Shown one piece after another: positions 54,086 to 62,714 of a stretch of 64,000 nt of DNA. The stretch's first letter is position 1, and every line of letters begins with the position of its first letter. Position numbers and translations under genes: made by a program. The stretch is from the NCBI RefSeq assembly GCF_002093745.1, contig NZ_MTSB01000016.1, positions 87,522 through 151,521 on the forward strand, in the 5' to 3' direction. Below the pieces are notes generated by a model. It was not told where the DNA came from. It did no database searches and saw only the letters and a program-made list of their open reading frames with translations. The stretch is from Pseudomonas graminis (GTDB lineage: Bacteria; Pseudomonadota; Gammaproteobacteria; Pseudomonadales; Pseudomonadaceae).

Positions 54086-54616
54086 ATGAGTGCAACGACC
54101 CCGAACCCGAAGGATTTCGCGACCCATGCGATTTCTCTGACCCTCAATGGGCAGCTCCGCCAGCTTGACGTGCTGCCCTGGACCACGCTGCTTGACCTGC
54201 TGCGAGATCAGCTCGACCTGGTCGGCACCAAGAAAGGCTGCGACCACGGCCAGTGCGGCGCTTGCACCGTGTTGCGTGATGGTACGCGCATCAATGCCTG
54301 TCTGACGCTGGCGATCATGTGTGACGGCGCTGAGCTGACCACGATCGAAGGTCTGGCCGACGGCGAACAGTTGCACCCGATGCAGCAAGCTTTCATCAAG
54401 AACGACGCGTTCCAGTGCGGTTATTGCACGCCAGGGCAGATCTGCTCGGCAGTCGGGCTGGCCAACGAAGGTCGCGCCAGAAGCCGAGCCGATATTCAGG
54501 AACTGATGAGCGGTAACCTGTGCCGCTGTGGTGCCTACAGCAATATCGTGGCCGCGGTCGAAGAAGCCCTGCCACAGTTTCACAACGCAGCGCCGAAGCA
54601 GGGGGTGAACTCATGA
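54086..54616 (+). CDS. Molybdenum hydroxylase 2Fe-2S subunit (PaoA-like)
   Basis: A 176-residue subunit with a plant-type 2Fe-2S domain (KGCDHGQCGACTV plus C at about 72) and a second helical 2Fe-2S domain (FQCGYCTPGQICSAVGL and GNLCRCGAYSNI). It passes electrons from the molybdenum site to FAD. It resembles PaoA of the E. coli periplasmic aldehyde oxidoreductase but has no Tat signal, so it is cytoplasmic. It is coupled to the FAD-subunit gene by an ATGA overlap. Confidence 0.92.
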   Translation: MSATTPNPKDFATHAISLTLNGQLRQLDVLPWTTLLDLLRDQLDLVGTKKGCDHGQCGACTVLRDGTRINACLTLAIMCDGAELTTIEGLADGEQLHPMQQAFIKNDAFQCGYCTPGQICSAVGLANEGRARSRADIQELMSGNLCRCGAYSNIVAAVEEALPQFHNAAPKQGVNS

Positions 54617-55602
54617 ATCCGTTTACCTACAGCAAGCCGACCGACGTCAGCGCCGCCGTCAACCTGAGCGGTCCTGCCACGCGCTTTATTGCGGGCGGCA
54701 CCAACCTGCTGGACCTGATGAAGGAAAACGTTACAAAGCCCGAGCATCTCATCGATATCACCGGCCTGCCATTGCGCGATGTCAGCGAGACGGCCACTGG
54801 CGGGCTGATGATCGGTGCGCTGGTCAGCAACGCCGATCTGGCTTATCACCCGCTGATCGAGCAGCGTTATCCGTTGCTGAGCAAAGCCGTGCTGGCAGGC
54901 GCTTCGCCACAACTGCGCAACATGGCCAGTACCGGCGGCAATCTGCTGCAGCGCACCCGTTGCTACTATTTTTACGACACCGGCGTGCCCTGCAACAAGC
55001 GCGAACCGGGCACCGGCTGCCCGGCCCGTGATGGCCTGAATCGCATCCACGCCATCCTGGGTGCCAGCGATGACTGTGTAGCCACGCACCCGTCCGACAT
55101 GTGCGTGGCATTGGCCGCGCTTGAGGCTGTCGTGCATGTCGAAGGGCGCGCCGGAAAGCGGACCATCGAGTTTGCAGACTTCCACCGCCTGCCGGGTGAT
55201 GCGCCGCAACGCGATAACCAGTTGGCTGACGACGAACTGATCACTGCCGTCGAATTGCCGGCGTCCGGCTTCGTCAGCCATAACGCTTACCTGAAAGTCC
55301 GTGATCGCCAGTCTTATGCGTTTGCGCTGGTCTCGGTCGCGGCTGCGCTCGACATCGATAACGGCGTGGTGCGTGACGTGCGTCTGGCCTTGGGAGGTGT
55401 TGCGCACAAGCCGTGGCGTGACAAGGCGGTCGAGAACCTGCTGATCGGCAAGCCGGTCACCCGCGAAAATCTCGCTGCCGTGGCCGATGCCATGCTGGAA
55501 GATGCACAACCGCTTGCGCACAACGGTTTCAAAGTCCGACTGGCCCGCCGCGCGATCATTCGTGCTCTGGATGATGCCGCAACAGGGAGGAGCGCCCGAT
55601 GA
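54613..55602 (+). CDS. Molybdenum hydroxylase FAD subunit with extra 4Fe-4S cysteines (PaoB-like)
   Basis: A 329-residue FAD-binding subunit (IAGGTNLLDLMKENV is the FAD loop). The ASTGGNLLQRTRCYYFYDTG, then CNKREPGTGC segment carries the cysteines that hold an additional 4Fe-4S cluster in PaoB and 4-hydroxybenzoyl-CoA reductase. A CO-dehydrogenase flavoprotein C-terminal domain follows. The start at 54613 overlaps the previous stop (ATGA), so the longer in-frame ATG at 54520 is rejected. Confidence 0.92.
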   Translation: MNPFTYSKPTDVSAAVNLSGPATRFIAGGTNLLDLMKENVTKPEHLIDITGLPLRDVSETATGGLMIGALVSNADLAYHPLIEQRYPLLSKAVLAGASPQLRNMASTGGNLLQRTRCYYFYDTGVPCNKREPGTGCPARDGLNRIHAILGASDDCVATHPSDMCVALAALEAVVHVEGRAGKRTIEFADFHRLPGDAPQRDNQLADDELITAVELPASGFVSHNAYLKVRDRQSYAFALVSVAAALDIDNGVVRDVRLALGGVAHKPWRDKAVENLLIGKPVTRENLAAVADAMLEDAQPLAHNGFKVRLARRAIIRALDDAATGRSAR

Positions 55603-57800
55603 ATCAGCCATTTTCGCCCATGGGCAAACCCGTTGACCGCGTTGACGGTCGTCTGAAAGTCACCGGCGGCGCACGTTACGCCGGTGAGTACCCTGAAGAG
55701 GGCCTGCTGTATGGCAGCGTGATCTCCAGCACCATCGCCAGCGGCCGCGTTGTGAGCATCGATATCAGCGAAGCGGTGAAGGTGCCGGGCGTTGTTGCCG
55801 TACTGGATCACACCAATCGTCCTTCGCTGGCCAGTTACGACGAAAATTATGAGGATGCGGATTCGGCCGACGGCTCGCCGTTCCGCCCCCTGTACAACGA
55901 CAAAGTGCTGTACAGCGGTCAGCCGCTGGCGCTGGTGGTGGCCGACACGCTGGAACTGGCGCGGCATGCAGGCTCGCTGGTGCGTATCGAATACGAACAG
56001 CAGCCTCACGAGACCGATCTGCAAGCCATGCTCGACAGTGCCTACGATGCGCCTGCCGAGTTGCCACCGCCACGTGGCAACTTCGAAGGCGAACTGGCCA
56101 GTTCTGCGCTGAGTGTCGATGTGACTTACAGCACGCCCAGCGAATACCACAACCCGATGGAGCCGCACGCGTCGACCGTTTTGTATCAGGCCGACGGTAG
56201 CTTGCAGATCCATGATAAGACGCAAGGCACGCAGAACTGTCAGGACTACCTGCACAAGGTCTTCGGCCTGGAAAAGGACAAGATCCGTGTGCTGGCGGCT
56301 TTTGTGGGCGGCGCCTTCGGTTCTGGCCTGCGTCCTCAATATCAACTGCCCCTGGCGGTAATGGCGGCGTTGCACCTGAAGCGCTCAGTGCGCCTGACCC
56401 TGACCCGTCAACAGATGTTCACCTTTGGTTATCGTCCGCGCACCGTTCAGCGTCTGCGTCTGGGCGCTGCTGCCAACGGTCGCTTGCTGGCCGTGGGGCA
56501 CGAAGCCATCGGTCAAACCTCGCGTTTCGAGGATTTCAGCGAGCACGTCGTGGAGTGGAGCGGCATGCTCTACAAATGTGACAACGTGCAGCTGACGTAC
56601 AAACTGGTGCCGCTGGACGTGTTCACGCCGCTGGACATGCGTGCGCCGGGTGCTGCGTTGGGCATGATCGGTCTGGAATGCGCCATGGACGAACTGGCCT
56701 GCGCACTGGCCATCGACCCGGTGCGCCTGCGCCTGACCAACTACGCCGAGCGCAACGGGAACGAAGACAAACCCTATTCCAGCAAGGAATTGCGTGAGTG
56801 CTACACCCAGGGTGCCGAGCGTTTTGGCTGGGCGCGTCGCAACCCTGAGCCGCGCAGCATGCGCCAAGGCCGCCAGTTGGTGGGTTGGGGCATGGCGGGC
56901 GGCGTGTGGGAAGCCATGCAGATGAAGGCCAGCGCCAAAGCGCGTCTCGACGCGGATGGCTCGCTGGTGGTCAGCAGCGCCACGACCGACATTGGCACCG
57001 GCACGTACACCGTCATGACACAGATCGCTGCTGAATCTTCGGGTATCGATGTGGAAAACGTCACCTTTCTGCTGGGCGATTCTTCGCTGCCGACTGCACC
57101 GTTGCAAGGCGGCTCGTTTACCGTGTCTTCAGTGGGCACAGCGGTGCAGCAAGCCTGTCAGGCGTTGCAGCGTCAGGTGCTGGAAGTGGCGAAAGGACTC
57201 CACCCGCAGTTTGCCGCGGTTACGCCGGATGAAGCTCGTTTTGAATCAGGCAATCTGTACCTGGGCGATCAGGTGCTGTCGATGGCGCAGCTGGCAGCTT
57301 CTCAGGCCAGTGGCGTGATCGAGGTCCAGGTGGACGCCGAGCCGGACAAGAAGCGTGAAGCCTATGCGGCGGCGACGCACTCGGCCGTGTTTGTCGAAGT
57401 GCTGGTCGACGAGGACCTGGGCACCGTGAAGGTCAGCCGTGTGGTCAGCGCCGTGGCGGCGGGCCGGGTGGTCAATCCGAAAATGGCACGCAGTCAGATT
57501 CTGGGGGGCGTTGTGTGGGGAATGGGCATGGCATTGCACGAAGAAGCTATGCTTGATCATGACTTGGGCCGTCCGATGAACCACAGCCTGGCCGAGTACC
57601 ACATTCCGGTGAACGCGGATATCGGTGACATTGATGTGCTGTTTGTCGAAGAACACGATGAAATCGTCAACGCGCTGGGTTCCAAAGGCGTCGGCGAGAT
57701 CGGCATCGTGGGTGTTCCGGCAGCAATAGCCAATGCCATCTACCACGCAACGGGTAAGCGGATACGCGAGTTTCCGATTACGCTGGATAAGCTGCTGTAA
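55599..57800 (+). CDS. Molybdenum hydroxylase large subunit (PaoC-like)
   Basis: A 733-residue xanthine-oxidase-family catalytic subunit binding a molybdopterin-cytosine-dinucleotide-type cofactor. Seen are FVGGAFGSGLR (moco region), DMRAPGAALGMIGLECAMDE, DIGTGTYTVMTQIAAE and the C-terminal GSKGVGEIGIVGVP with the catalytic glutamate (GVGE). Length is nearly that of E. coli PaoC (732). An aromatic aldehyde is the likely substrate by homology, but the divergent purine permease makes a purine possible. No XdhC/PaoD-type maturation gene is adjacent. Confidence 0.9.
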   Translation: MNQPFSPMGKPVDRVDGRLKVTGGARYAGEYPEEGLLYGSVISSTIASGRVVSIDISEAVKVPGVVAVLDHTNRPSLASYDENYEDADSADGSPFRPLYNDKVLYSGQPLALVVADTLELARHAGSLVRIEYEQQPHETDLQAMLDSAYDAPAELPPPRGNFEGELASSALSVDVTYSTPSEYHNPMEPHASTVLYQADGSLQIHDKTQGTQNCQDYLHKVFGLEKDKIRVLAAFVGGAFGSGLRPQYQLPLAVMAALHLKRSVRLTLTRQQMFTFGYRPRTVQRLRLGAAANGRLLAVGHEAIGQTSRFEDFSEHVVEWSGMLYKCDNVQLTYKLVPLDVFTPLDMRAPGAALGMIGLECAMDELACALAIDPVRLRLTNYAERNGNEDKPYSSKELRECYTQGAERFGWARRNPEPRSMRQGRQLVGWGMAGGVWEAMQMKASAKARLDADGSLVVSSATTDIGTGTYTVMTQIAAESSGIDVENVTFLLGDSSLPTAPLQGGSFTVSSVGTAVQQACQALQRQVLEVAKGLHPQFAAVTPDEARFESGNLYLGDQVLSMAQLAASQASGVIEVQVDAEPDKKREAYAAATHSAVFVEVLVDEDLGTVKVSRVVSAVAAGRVVNPKMARSQILGGVVWGMGMALHEEAMLDHDLGRPMNHSLAEYHIPVNADIGDIDVLFVEEHDEIVNALGSKGVGEIGIVGVPAAIANAIYHATGKRIREFPITLDKLL

Positions 57801-57814
57801 CAGGGGCGCCGCTC

Positions 57815-57920
57815 CCGTTGCGGACGATGAATCTCGTTACCACGCGCTGCGTGGTAATGCCCTTCGTGACGCTCTGCGTCACAGGATGCATGCCGACGCG
57901 AGCGTTGGTACAAGAATCAG
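57815..57920. repeat. Partial DUF1534-type repeat
   Basis: A short degenerate unit after the hydroxylase operon: CGTTACCACGCGCTGCGTGG, then CGTGACGCTCTGCGTCAC and a CCGACGCGAGCGTTGG element. The remaining gap to 58174 carries the cio promoter region. Confidence 0.75.
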
Positions 57921-58014
57921 CCGTATGCCCATGCACAGCTGGTGAGACAACCCGCCACGCGACAATAGACCACACGGCTTTGCAGGCTGAACAGGACTAC
58001 TCTTTCATGGACGA

Positions 58015-58028
58015 TTGATCTGCATCAT
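58015..58028 (+). promoter_or_regulatory. Candidate ANR/FNR box upstream of cioA
   Basis: TTGATCTGCATCAT at 58015-58028 matches the ANR/FNR consensus TTGAT-N4-ATCAA at 9 of 10 positions. It lies about 150 bases upstream of the cioA start. In P. aeruginosa, ANR represses cioAB at low oxygen, so a site here is expected biologically. It was recognised by eye. Confidence 0.55.
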
Positions 58029-58174
58029 TGCGTCAGTGCAAAAGATGAGCAATCGACCGGCGTTTTCTCCATCGATAACGCTGCATAAAAAGAAACACAG
58101 GCACTCATTACCGTGGGGGCAATCGCTGCTGGCCTGTTGCCAGCAGCAGGTTTCATCTGAGAGAGGAACACGTT

Positions 58175-59614
58175 ATGTTCGGTTTAGAGGCTATCGATCT
58201 CGCCCGAATTCAGTTCGCATTCACCATCTCGTTTCACATCCTGTTCCCGGCCATCACCATTGGTCTGGCAAGTTATCTGGCTGTGCTCGAAGGTCTGTGG
58301 CTGAAGACCCGCGATGATGTCTACCGTGACCTGTACCACTTCTGGTCCAAGATATTTGCCGTCAACTTCGGCATGGGCGTGGTCTCCGGGCTGGTCATGG
58401 CCTATCAATTCGGCACCAACTGGAGCCGCTTCTCCGATTTTGCTGGCGCTGTGACCGGTCCGCTGCTGACCTACGAGGTGCTGACCGCGTTCTTCCTTGA
58501 AGCCGGCTTCCTCGGTGTGATGCTGTTTGGCTGGAACCGCGTGGGCCGTAACCTGCACTTCTTCTCCACGGTAATGGTTGCCATCGGCACGCTGATTTCG
58601 ACGTTCTGGATTCTGTCGTCCAACAGCTGGATGCAGACCCCGCAAGGCTTCGAGATCATCGACGGTCGCGTGATCCCGACCGACTGGTTCGCGGTGGTTT
58701 TCAACCCGTCGTTCCCGTATCGCCTGACGCACATGGCGATTGCCGCCTTCGTGGCGACGGCGTTCTTTGTCGGCTCGTCGGCCGCTTGGCATCTGTTGCG
58801 CGGTCGCGACACACCGGCCGTGCGCAAGATGCTCTCGATGGCAATGTGGATGGCCCTGCTGGTCGCGCCGATTCAGGCAGTGGTCGGCGACTTCCACGGT
58901 CTGAACACGCTCAAGCATCAGCCCGCCAAAATCGCCGCCATCGAAGGTCACTGGGAAAACGTCGGCGACGAGCCGACCCCGCTGATCCTTTTCGGCATTC
59001 CTGACATGAAGGAAGAGCGCACCAAGTACGCGGTGGAAATTCCGTACCTGGGCAGCCTGATTCTGACGCACAGCCTCGACAAGCAGGTGCCGGCGCTCAA
59101 GGAATTCAAACCTGAGGACCGTCCCAATTCGCTGATCGTGTTCTGGTCGTTCCGGGTCATGGTCGCCCTCGGCATGCTGATGATCTTCACCGGTCTGTGG
59201 AGCCTCTGGCTGCGCAAACGCGGCACGCTGTATAACTCGCGTCCGTTCCTGTACCTGGCGCTGTGGATGGGGCCTTCTGGCTTGATCGCGATCCTGGCCG
59301 GCTGGTTCACCACCGAGATCGGTCGTCAGCCGTGGGTCGTGTACGGCCTGATGCGCACGGCCGATGCGTCGTCCGGCCACAGCGTGGCGCAGATGAGCAT
59401 CACCCTGGTGCTGTTCGTGGTTGTGTATTTCGTGCTGTTCGGAACCGGGCTTGGCTACATGATGCGGCTGGTTCGCAAAGGGCCTAAAGCCTACGTCGAG
59501 CATGTGCCTCATGGCGGTCCCGGCCAGAAACGCACACCGGCCCGTCCGCTCTCCGCCGCTGTTGAAGGCGACGAAGATGGCGACAACTCTGACCGTCTCG
59601 GCAAGGGGAATTAA
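58175..59614 (+). CDS. cioA: Cyanide-insensitive (bd-type) quinol oxidase subunit I
   Basis: A 479-residue membrane subunit of the CIO/bd oxidase that oxidises ubiquinol and reduces oxygen. Seen are the haem ligand region LARIQFAFTISFHILFPAIT, GMGVVSGLVMAYQFGTNW, the short Q-loop type KHQPAKIAAIEGHW motif and the GWFTTEIGRQPWVVYGL segment. The short Q loop is what separates CioA from E. coli CydA. It is the first gene of a three-gene operon, with GAGAGGAAC upstream of the ATG. Confidence 0.95.
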   Translation: MFGLEAIDLARIQFAFTISFHILFPAITIGLASYLAVLEGLWLKTRDDVYRDLYHFWSKIFAVNFGMGVVSGLVMAYQFGTNWSRFSDFAGAVTGPLLTYEVLTAFFLEAGFLGVMLFGWNRVGRNLHFFSTVMVAIGTLISTFWILSSNSWMQTPQGFEIIDGRVIPTDWFAVVFNPSFPYRLTHMAIAAFVATAFFVGSSAAWHLLRGRDTPAVRKMLSMAMWMALLVAPIQAVVGDFHGLNTLKHQPAKIAAIEGHWENVGDEPTPLILFGIPDMKEERTKYAVEIPYLGSLILTHSLDKQVPALKEFKPEDRPNSLIVFWSFRVMVALGMLMIFTGLWSLWLRKRGTLYNSRPFLYLALWMGPSGLIAILAGWFTTEIGRQPWVVYGLMRTADASSGHSVAQMSITLVLFVVVYFVLFGTGLGYMMRLVRKGPKAYVEHVPHGGPGQKRTPARPLSAAVEGDEDGDNSDRLGKGN

Positions 59615-59617
59615 GCC

Positions 59618-60625
59618 ATGGGTATCGATCTTCCGCTGATCTGGGCCGTTATCATCGTCTTCGGCATCATGATGTACGTGGTAATGGACGGCTTCGATCT
59701 GGGCATCGGGATTCTCTTCCCGTTCATGAAAGACAGTTCCGACCGCGACGTGATGATGAACACCGTCGCGCCGGTCTGGGACGGCAATGAAACCTGGCTG
59801 GTGCTGGGTGGCGCAGCGCTGTTCGGCGCGTTCCCGCTGGCCTATTCGGTGGTCTTGTCGGCGCTGTATCTGCCGCTGATGTTCATGCTCATGGGCTTGA
59901 TCTTTCGTGGCGTGGCGTTCGAATTTCGCTTCAAGGCGACCGAGCTGAAGCGGCATTGGTGGGATAAGGCGTTCATCGGCGGTTCGCTGGCTGCGACCTT
60001 CTTCCAGGGCGTCGCATTGGGGGCGTTCATCGAGGGCATCCCCGTGGCTGATCGCCAGTTTGCGGGCGGCTCACTGGACTGGCTCGCGCCGTTCCCGATG
60101 TTCTGCGGGCTGGCCCTGATCGTTGCTTACGCGCTGCTGGGCTGCACCTGGCTGATCATGAAAACCGAAGGCCCGTTGCAGAAGGCGATGCATGACCTGG
60201 CGCGCCCTCTGGCGCTGGCAGTGCTGGCGGTCATGGCTGTCGTCAGCCTGTGGACACCGCTGGCCCACGCGGATATCGCGCATCGCTGGTTCAGCATGCC
60301 GAACCTGTTCTGGTTCATGCCGGTGCCGATTCTGGTGCTGGTGACGATGTACGGGCTGTTCAAGGCTGTGGCGCGCAATGCTCACTACACGCCGTTTCTG
60401 CTGACGCTGTTGTTGATTTTTCTGGGTTACAGCGGGCTGGGCATCAGCTTGTGGCCGAACATCATTCCGCCTTCGGTCTCGATCTGGGAGGCCGCCGCGC
60501 CGCCGCAGAGTCAGGGCTTCATGCTGGTCGGTACGCTGTTCATCATTCCGTTTATCCTGGGCTACACCTTCTGGAGCTACTACGTGTTCCGCGGCAAGGT
60601 GACGGCTGAAGACGGTTATCACTAG
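59618..60625 (+). CDS. cioB: Cyanide-insensitive (bd-type) quinol oxidase subunit II
   Basis: A 335-residue polytopic subunit. The start MGIDLPLIWAVIIVFGIMMYVVMDGFDLGIGI, NTVAPVWDGNETWLV and EFRFKATELKRHWWD segments are standard for CydB/CioB. It begins 3 bp after the cioA stop, with AAGGGGA in front. It forms the heterodimer with CioA in the inner membrane. Confidence 0.95.
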   Translation: MGIDLPLIWAVIIVFGIMMYVVMDGFDLGIGILFPFMKDSSDRDVMMNTVAPVWDGNETWLVLGGAALFGAFPLAYSVVLSALYLPLMFMLMGLIFRGVAFEFRFKATELKRHWWDKAFIGGSLAATFFQGVALGAFIEGIPVADRQFAGGSLDWLAPFPMFCGLALIVAYALLGCTWLIMKTEGPLQKAMHDLARPLALAVLAVMAVVSLWTPLAHADIAHRWFSMPNLFWFMPVPILVLVTMYGLFKAVARNAHYTPFLLTLLLIFLGYSGLGISLWPNIIPPSVSIWEAAAPPQSQGFMLVGTLFIIPFILGYTFWSYYVFRGKVTAEDGYH

Positions 60626-60646
60626 TCCGAACCGAGGAGAATGACG

Positions 60647-60814
60647 ATGTCTGGTAAAAACCCTCCGCACGACCCGGATCCGGCACTGAGCAAGCCGCTC
60701 TGGCAGCGACTGGCCTGGCTGGTCGGGATCTGGGCAGGCAGCGTGTTTGCGCTGTTCATCGTCGCCAGCCTGATGCGCATGTTCATGAGCGCAGCGGGCC
60801 TGACGACTCACTGA
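60647..60814 (+). CDS. DUF2474 small subunit of the bd-type oxidase operon
   Basis: A 55-residue single-helix membrane protein (MSGKNPPHDPDPALSKPLWQ; helix LAWLVGIWAGSVFALFIVAS), located 21 bp after cioB with GAGGAGA upstream of the ATG pair at 60641/60647. DUF2474 proteins follow cioAB in many proteobacteria and are thought to be the equivalent of the CydX accessory subunit. It is followed by a terminator that closes the operon. Confidence 0.85.
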   Translation: MSGKNPPHDPDPALSKPLWQRLAWLVGIWAGSVFALFIVASLMRMFMSAAGLTTH

Positions 60815-60846
60815 ATTCCCGTTCGTGTCTTTCAGGCACGTGTTGC

Positions 60847-60885
60847 GACCCTCTTGTCACTTTCCGTGGCAAGAGGGTCTTTTTT
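60847..60885 (+). terminator. Intrinsic terminator of the cio operon
   Basis: Ten-bp arms GACCCTCTTG (60847-60856) and CAAGAGGGTC (60870-60879) are followed by a run of six T. The minus-strand rlmG gene ends 6 bp beyond the structure, so it may serve both directions. Confidence 0.88.
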
Positions 60886-60890
60886 GCGCG

Positions 60891-62015
60891 CTACTTGCGG
60901 GCTTTCAGGATCACGAACTTTGGCGTGGAGGCGACCTGTTCGACGCCGCGGAACAGGCGTGACAGCTTGGTGTGATAACCCAGATGGCGGTTGCCGACGA
61001 TGTACAGCGCGCCGCCTGTCACCAGCGCCGCGCGAGCCTGGAGGAACATGCGCCAGGCGAGGAAGTCACCCACCACCTGCTGCTGGTGGAACGGCGGATT
61101 GCACAGCACCACATCCAGTGAGTCGGGTTCCTGGCTGTCCAGCCCGTCTCCCGCGCGAATCACCGCGTCTCGCTCACCGAGGTGCGCCCGCCAGTTTTCA
61201 GCGGCCGATTGCACCGCCATGTACGACTCGTCCACCAGCGTGTACTGCGCCCCGGGGTTGTCCAGAGCGCTGGCAATGGCCAGTACGCCGTTGCCGCAGC
61301 CCAGGTCAGCAACGCGTGCTGTGCCCAGGTTTTTCGGCAGATGGGGCAATAAGGCCCGGGTGCCGATGTCCAGCCCGTCGCGGCAAAACACATTGGCATG
61401 GTTGAGCAGTTCGATGGCGGGTTCGTCCAGCCGGTAACGCGTCGGATAAGGCGAGGTCTGCACCTCTTTGGCCTGAGGTGTCACGAACAGCAGCCGGGCC
61501 TTTTTCACCGCCAGAGAGGCCTGCACCGGCCCCACGTAGTCTTCCAGCAAGTCACCGGCCGAGCGCGGCAAATGCTTGACCATCGCCGCTGCGATGACCC
61601 GCGCGCCGGGCGCCAGCTGGCCTTGCAGGCGTATCAGTTGCTCTTCCAGCAGCGCCAGTGTCTTGGGAATCCGGATGAGCACCCAGTCGAACGGACCGCT
61701 CAATGGCTCGCTGGCAGGTATCAACGGCACAGCGTCATAGGCCATGCCGTTGCGCGCCAGGTTCTTCTCCAGCCCTTGCGCCGCCAGATACGAGTCGGTG
61801 CTGCTGGAGACCGTCGCGTGGCGGGCCAGGCTCGCGGCCAGCGCGCCAAAGCTGTCGTTGAGCACCAACACACGGCTTTGAAGGCTCAATCCGGTTTCTG
61901 CAACGTGGCTGAGCAGGTATTCGTCAGCAGCGTCGAACGCCTGCAACGGCTCGTCCTGTTGCTCGGGTTGGCGAATGAGATCAAGTTCAGCGAAAGGACT
62001 GATGAGCAGGGGCAT
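60891..62015 (-). CDS. rlmG: 23S rRNA (guanine(1835)-N2)-methyltransferase RlmG-like
   Basis: A 374-residue duplicated methyltransferase. A degenerate N-terminal half (about 1-190) is followed by a catalytic half with the SAM motif VADLGCGNGVLAIASAL and the N-methyltransferase motif VLCNPPFHQ. This layout and length match RlmG (and the related RsmC, which differs in length and N-terminus). The start MPLLISPFAELDLIRQPEQ fits RlmG. It converges with the cio operon. Confidence 0.9.
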   Translation of the reverse strand: MPLLISPFAELDLIRQPEQQDEPLQAFDAADEYLLSHVAETGLSLQSRVLVLNDSFGALAASLARHATVSSSTDSYLAAQGLEKNLARNGMAYDAVPLIPASEPLSGPFDWVLIRIPKTLALLEEQLIRLQGQLAPGARVIAAAMVKHLPRSAGDLLEDYVGPVQASLAVKKARLLFVTPQAKEVQTSPYPTRYRLDEPAIELLNHANVFCRDGLDIGTRALLPHLPKNLGTARVADLGCGNGVLAIASALDNPGAQYTLVDESYMAVQSAAENWRAHLGERDAVIRAGDGLDSQEPDSLDVVLCNPPFHQQQVVGDFLAWRMFLQARAALVTGGALYIVGNRHLGYHTKLSRLFRGVEQVASTPKFVILKARK

Positions 62016-62117
62016 TGGCGGGAGAACTCTGTGCAATCGAAGGTATATCAGCGAGCCCGAAGACAGATGGGCTCGCTGATGCCGGAGATTTTACGTAGTT
62101 TTCCGCCAGATATCTGC

Positions 62118-62378
62118 CTATTGCTGCACGACTGCCGGCTTTAGTAAAAGTATCCCGCTCATGACGGCCCTGACGGCGGCAGCGGTTTTGTTGCAGACCC
62201 CCATTTTTTGAATGGCGCTGGCAATGTGGAAATGAATTGTGCGCTCCTTGAGGCAGAGAATGATTGCGATGTCGCCAGCTGTCTTGCCTTCTGCGGACCA
62301 CTTGAGTACTTCAATCTCTCTGTATGTCAGGTTTTTGGCTGGCGAGGGCTGTGGGAAATTGACTTCCATGGTGATCAT
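62118..62378 (-). CDS. Stand-alone LuxR-type HTH protein
   Basis: An 86-residue protein made almost only of a GerE/LuxR DNA-binding domain: LTYREIEVLKWSAEGKTAGD, then CLKERTIHFHIASAIQKMGV. The usual N-terminal autoinducer-binding or receiver domain is missing. AGGAGG lies 4 bases before the ATG at 62378, so translation of the short form is credible and it is not simply a broken gene. No lux-type synthase is present. Target unknown. Confidence 0.8.
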   Translation of the reverse strand: MITMEVNFPQPSPAKNLTYREIEVLKWSAEGKTAGDIAIILCLKERTIHFHIASAIQKMGVCNKTAAAVRAVMSGILLLKPAVVQQ

Positions 62379-62714
62379 GTAGCCTCCTTGCAGTGTGTAT
62401 CCAGACCTTGCTGTTCGTTTGTCCAGTCTAGGAACAAATCACCGGCAATCGGCAGGCTGCAAAGTCGCCCTGACGGATGGGCTGATGGCACTTGGCATTG
62501 CGCTGTGTGTCGTCAGGCTGCAACCCCTGAACAAGAGCGGTTCAGGTAATTTGCCCCGATGCCGTTCAGCCTGCATGGACGGACTTCAAGAACCAAATAC
62601 TCTAAGCCAGCGGGGCGCCTTCCCGGTAAATCACCACAAACAGCCGGTGTTTATCGCGCCTGCTTTGCGGGACACTGGGTTCTGTTTCCCATCTTCAGGA
62701 GTTCAAAGCGCACC
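62379..62714. other. Intergenic region between the LuxR-type gene and fpr
   Basis: This 336-bp divergent gap contains no convincing gene. The in-frame extension of fpr from 62559 is not coding-like. Promoters for both genes must lie here, but none was clear by eye. Confidence 0.4.

Noticed and set aside
58184..59956. 590-codon minus-strand frame, very rich in His, Arg, Glu and Gln
   Set aside because: It is antisense to cioA and the start of cioB; the composition is that of a reversed membrane-protein gene.
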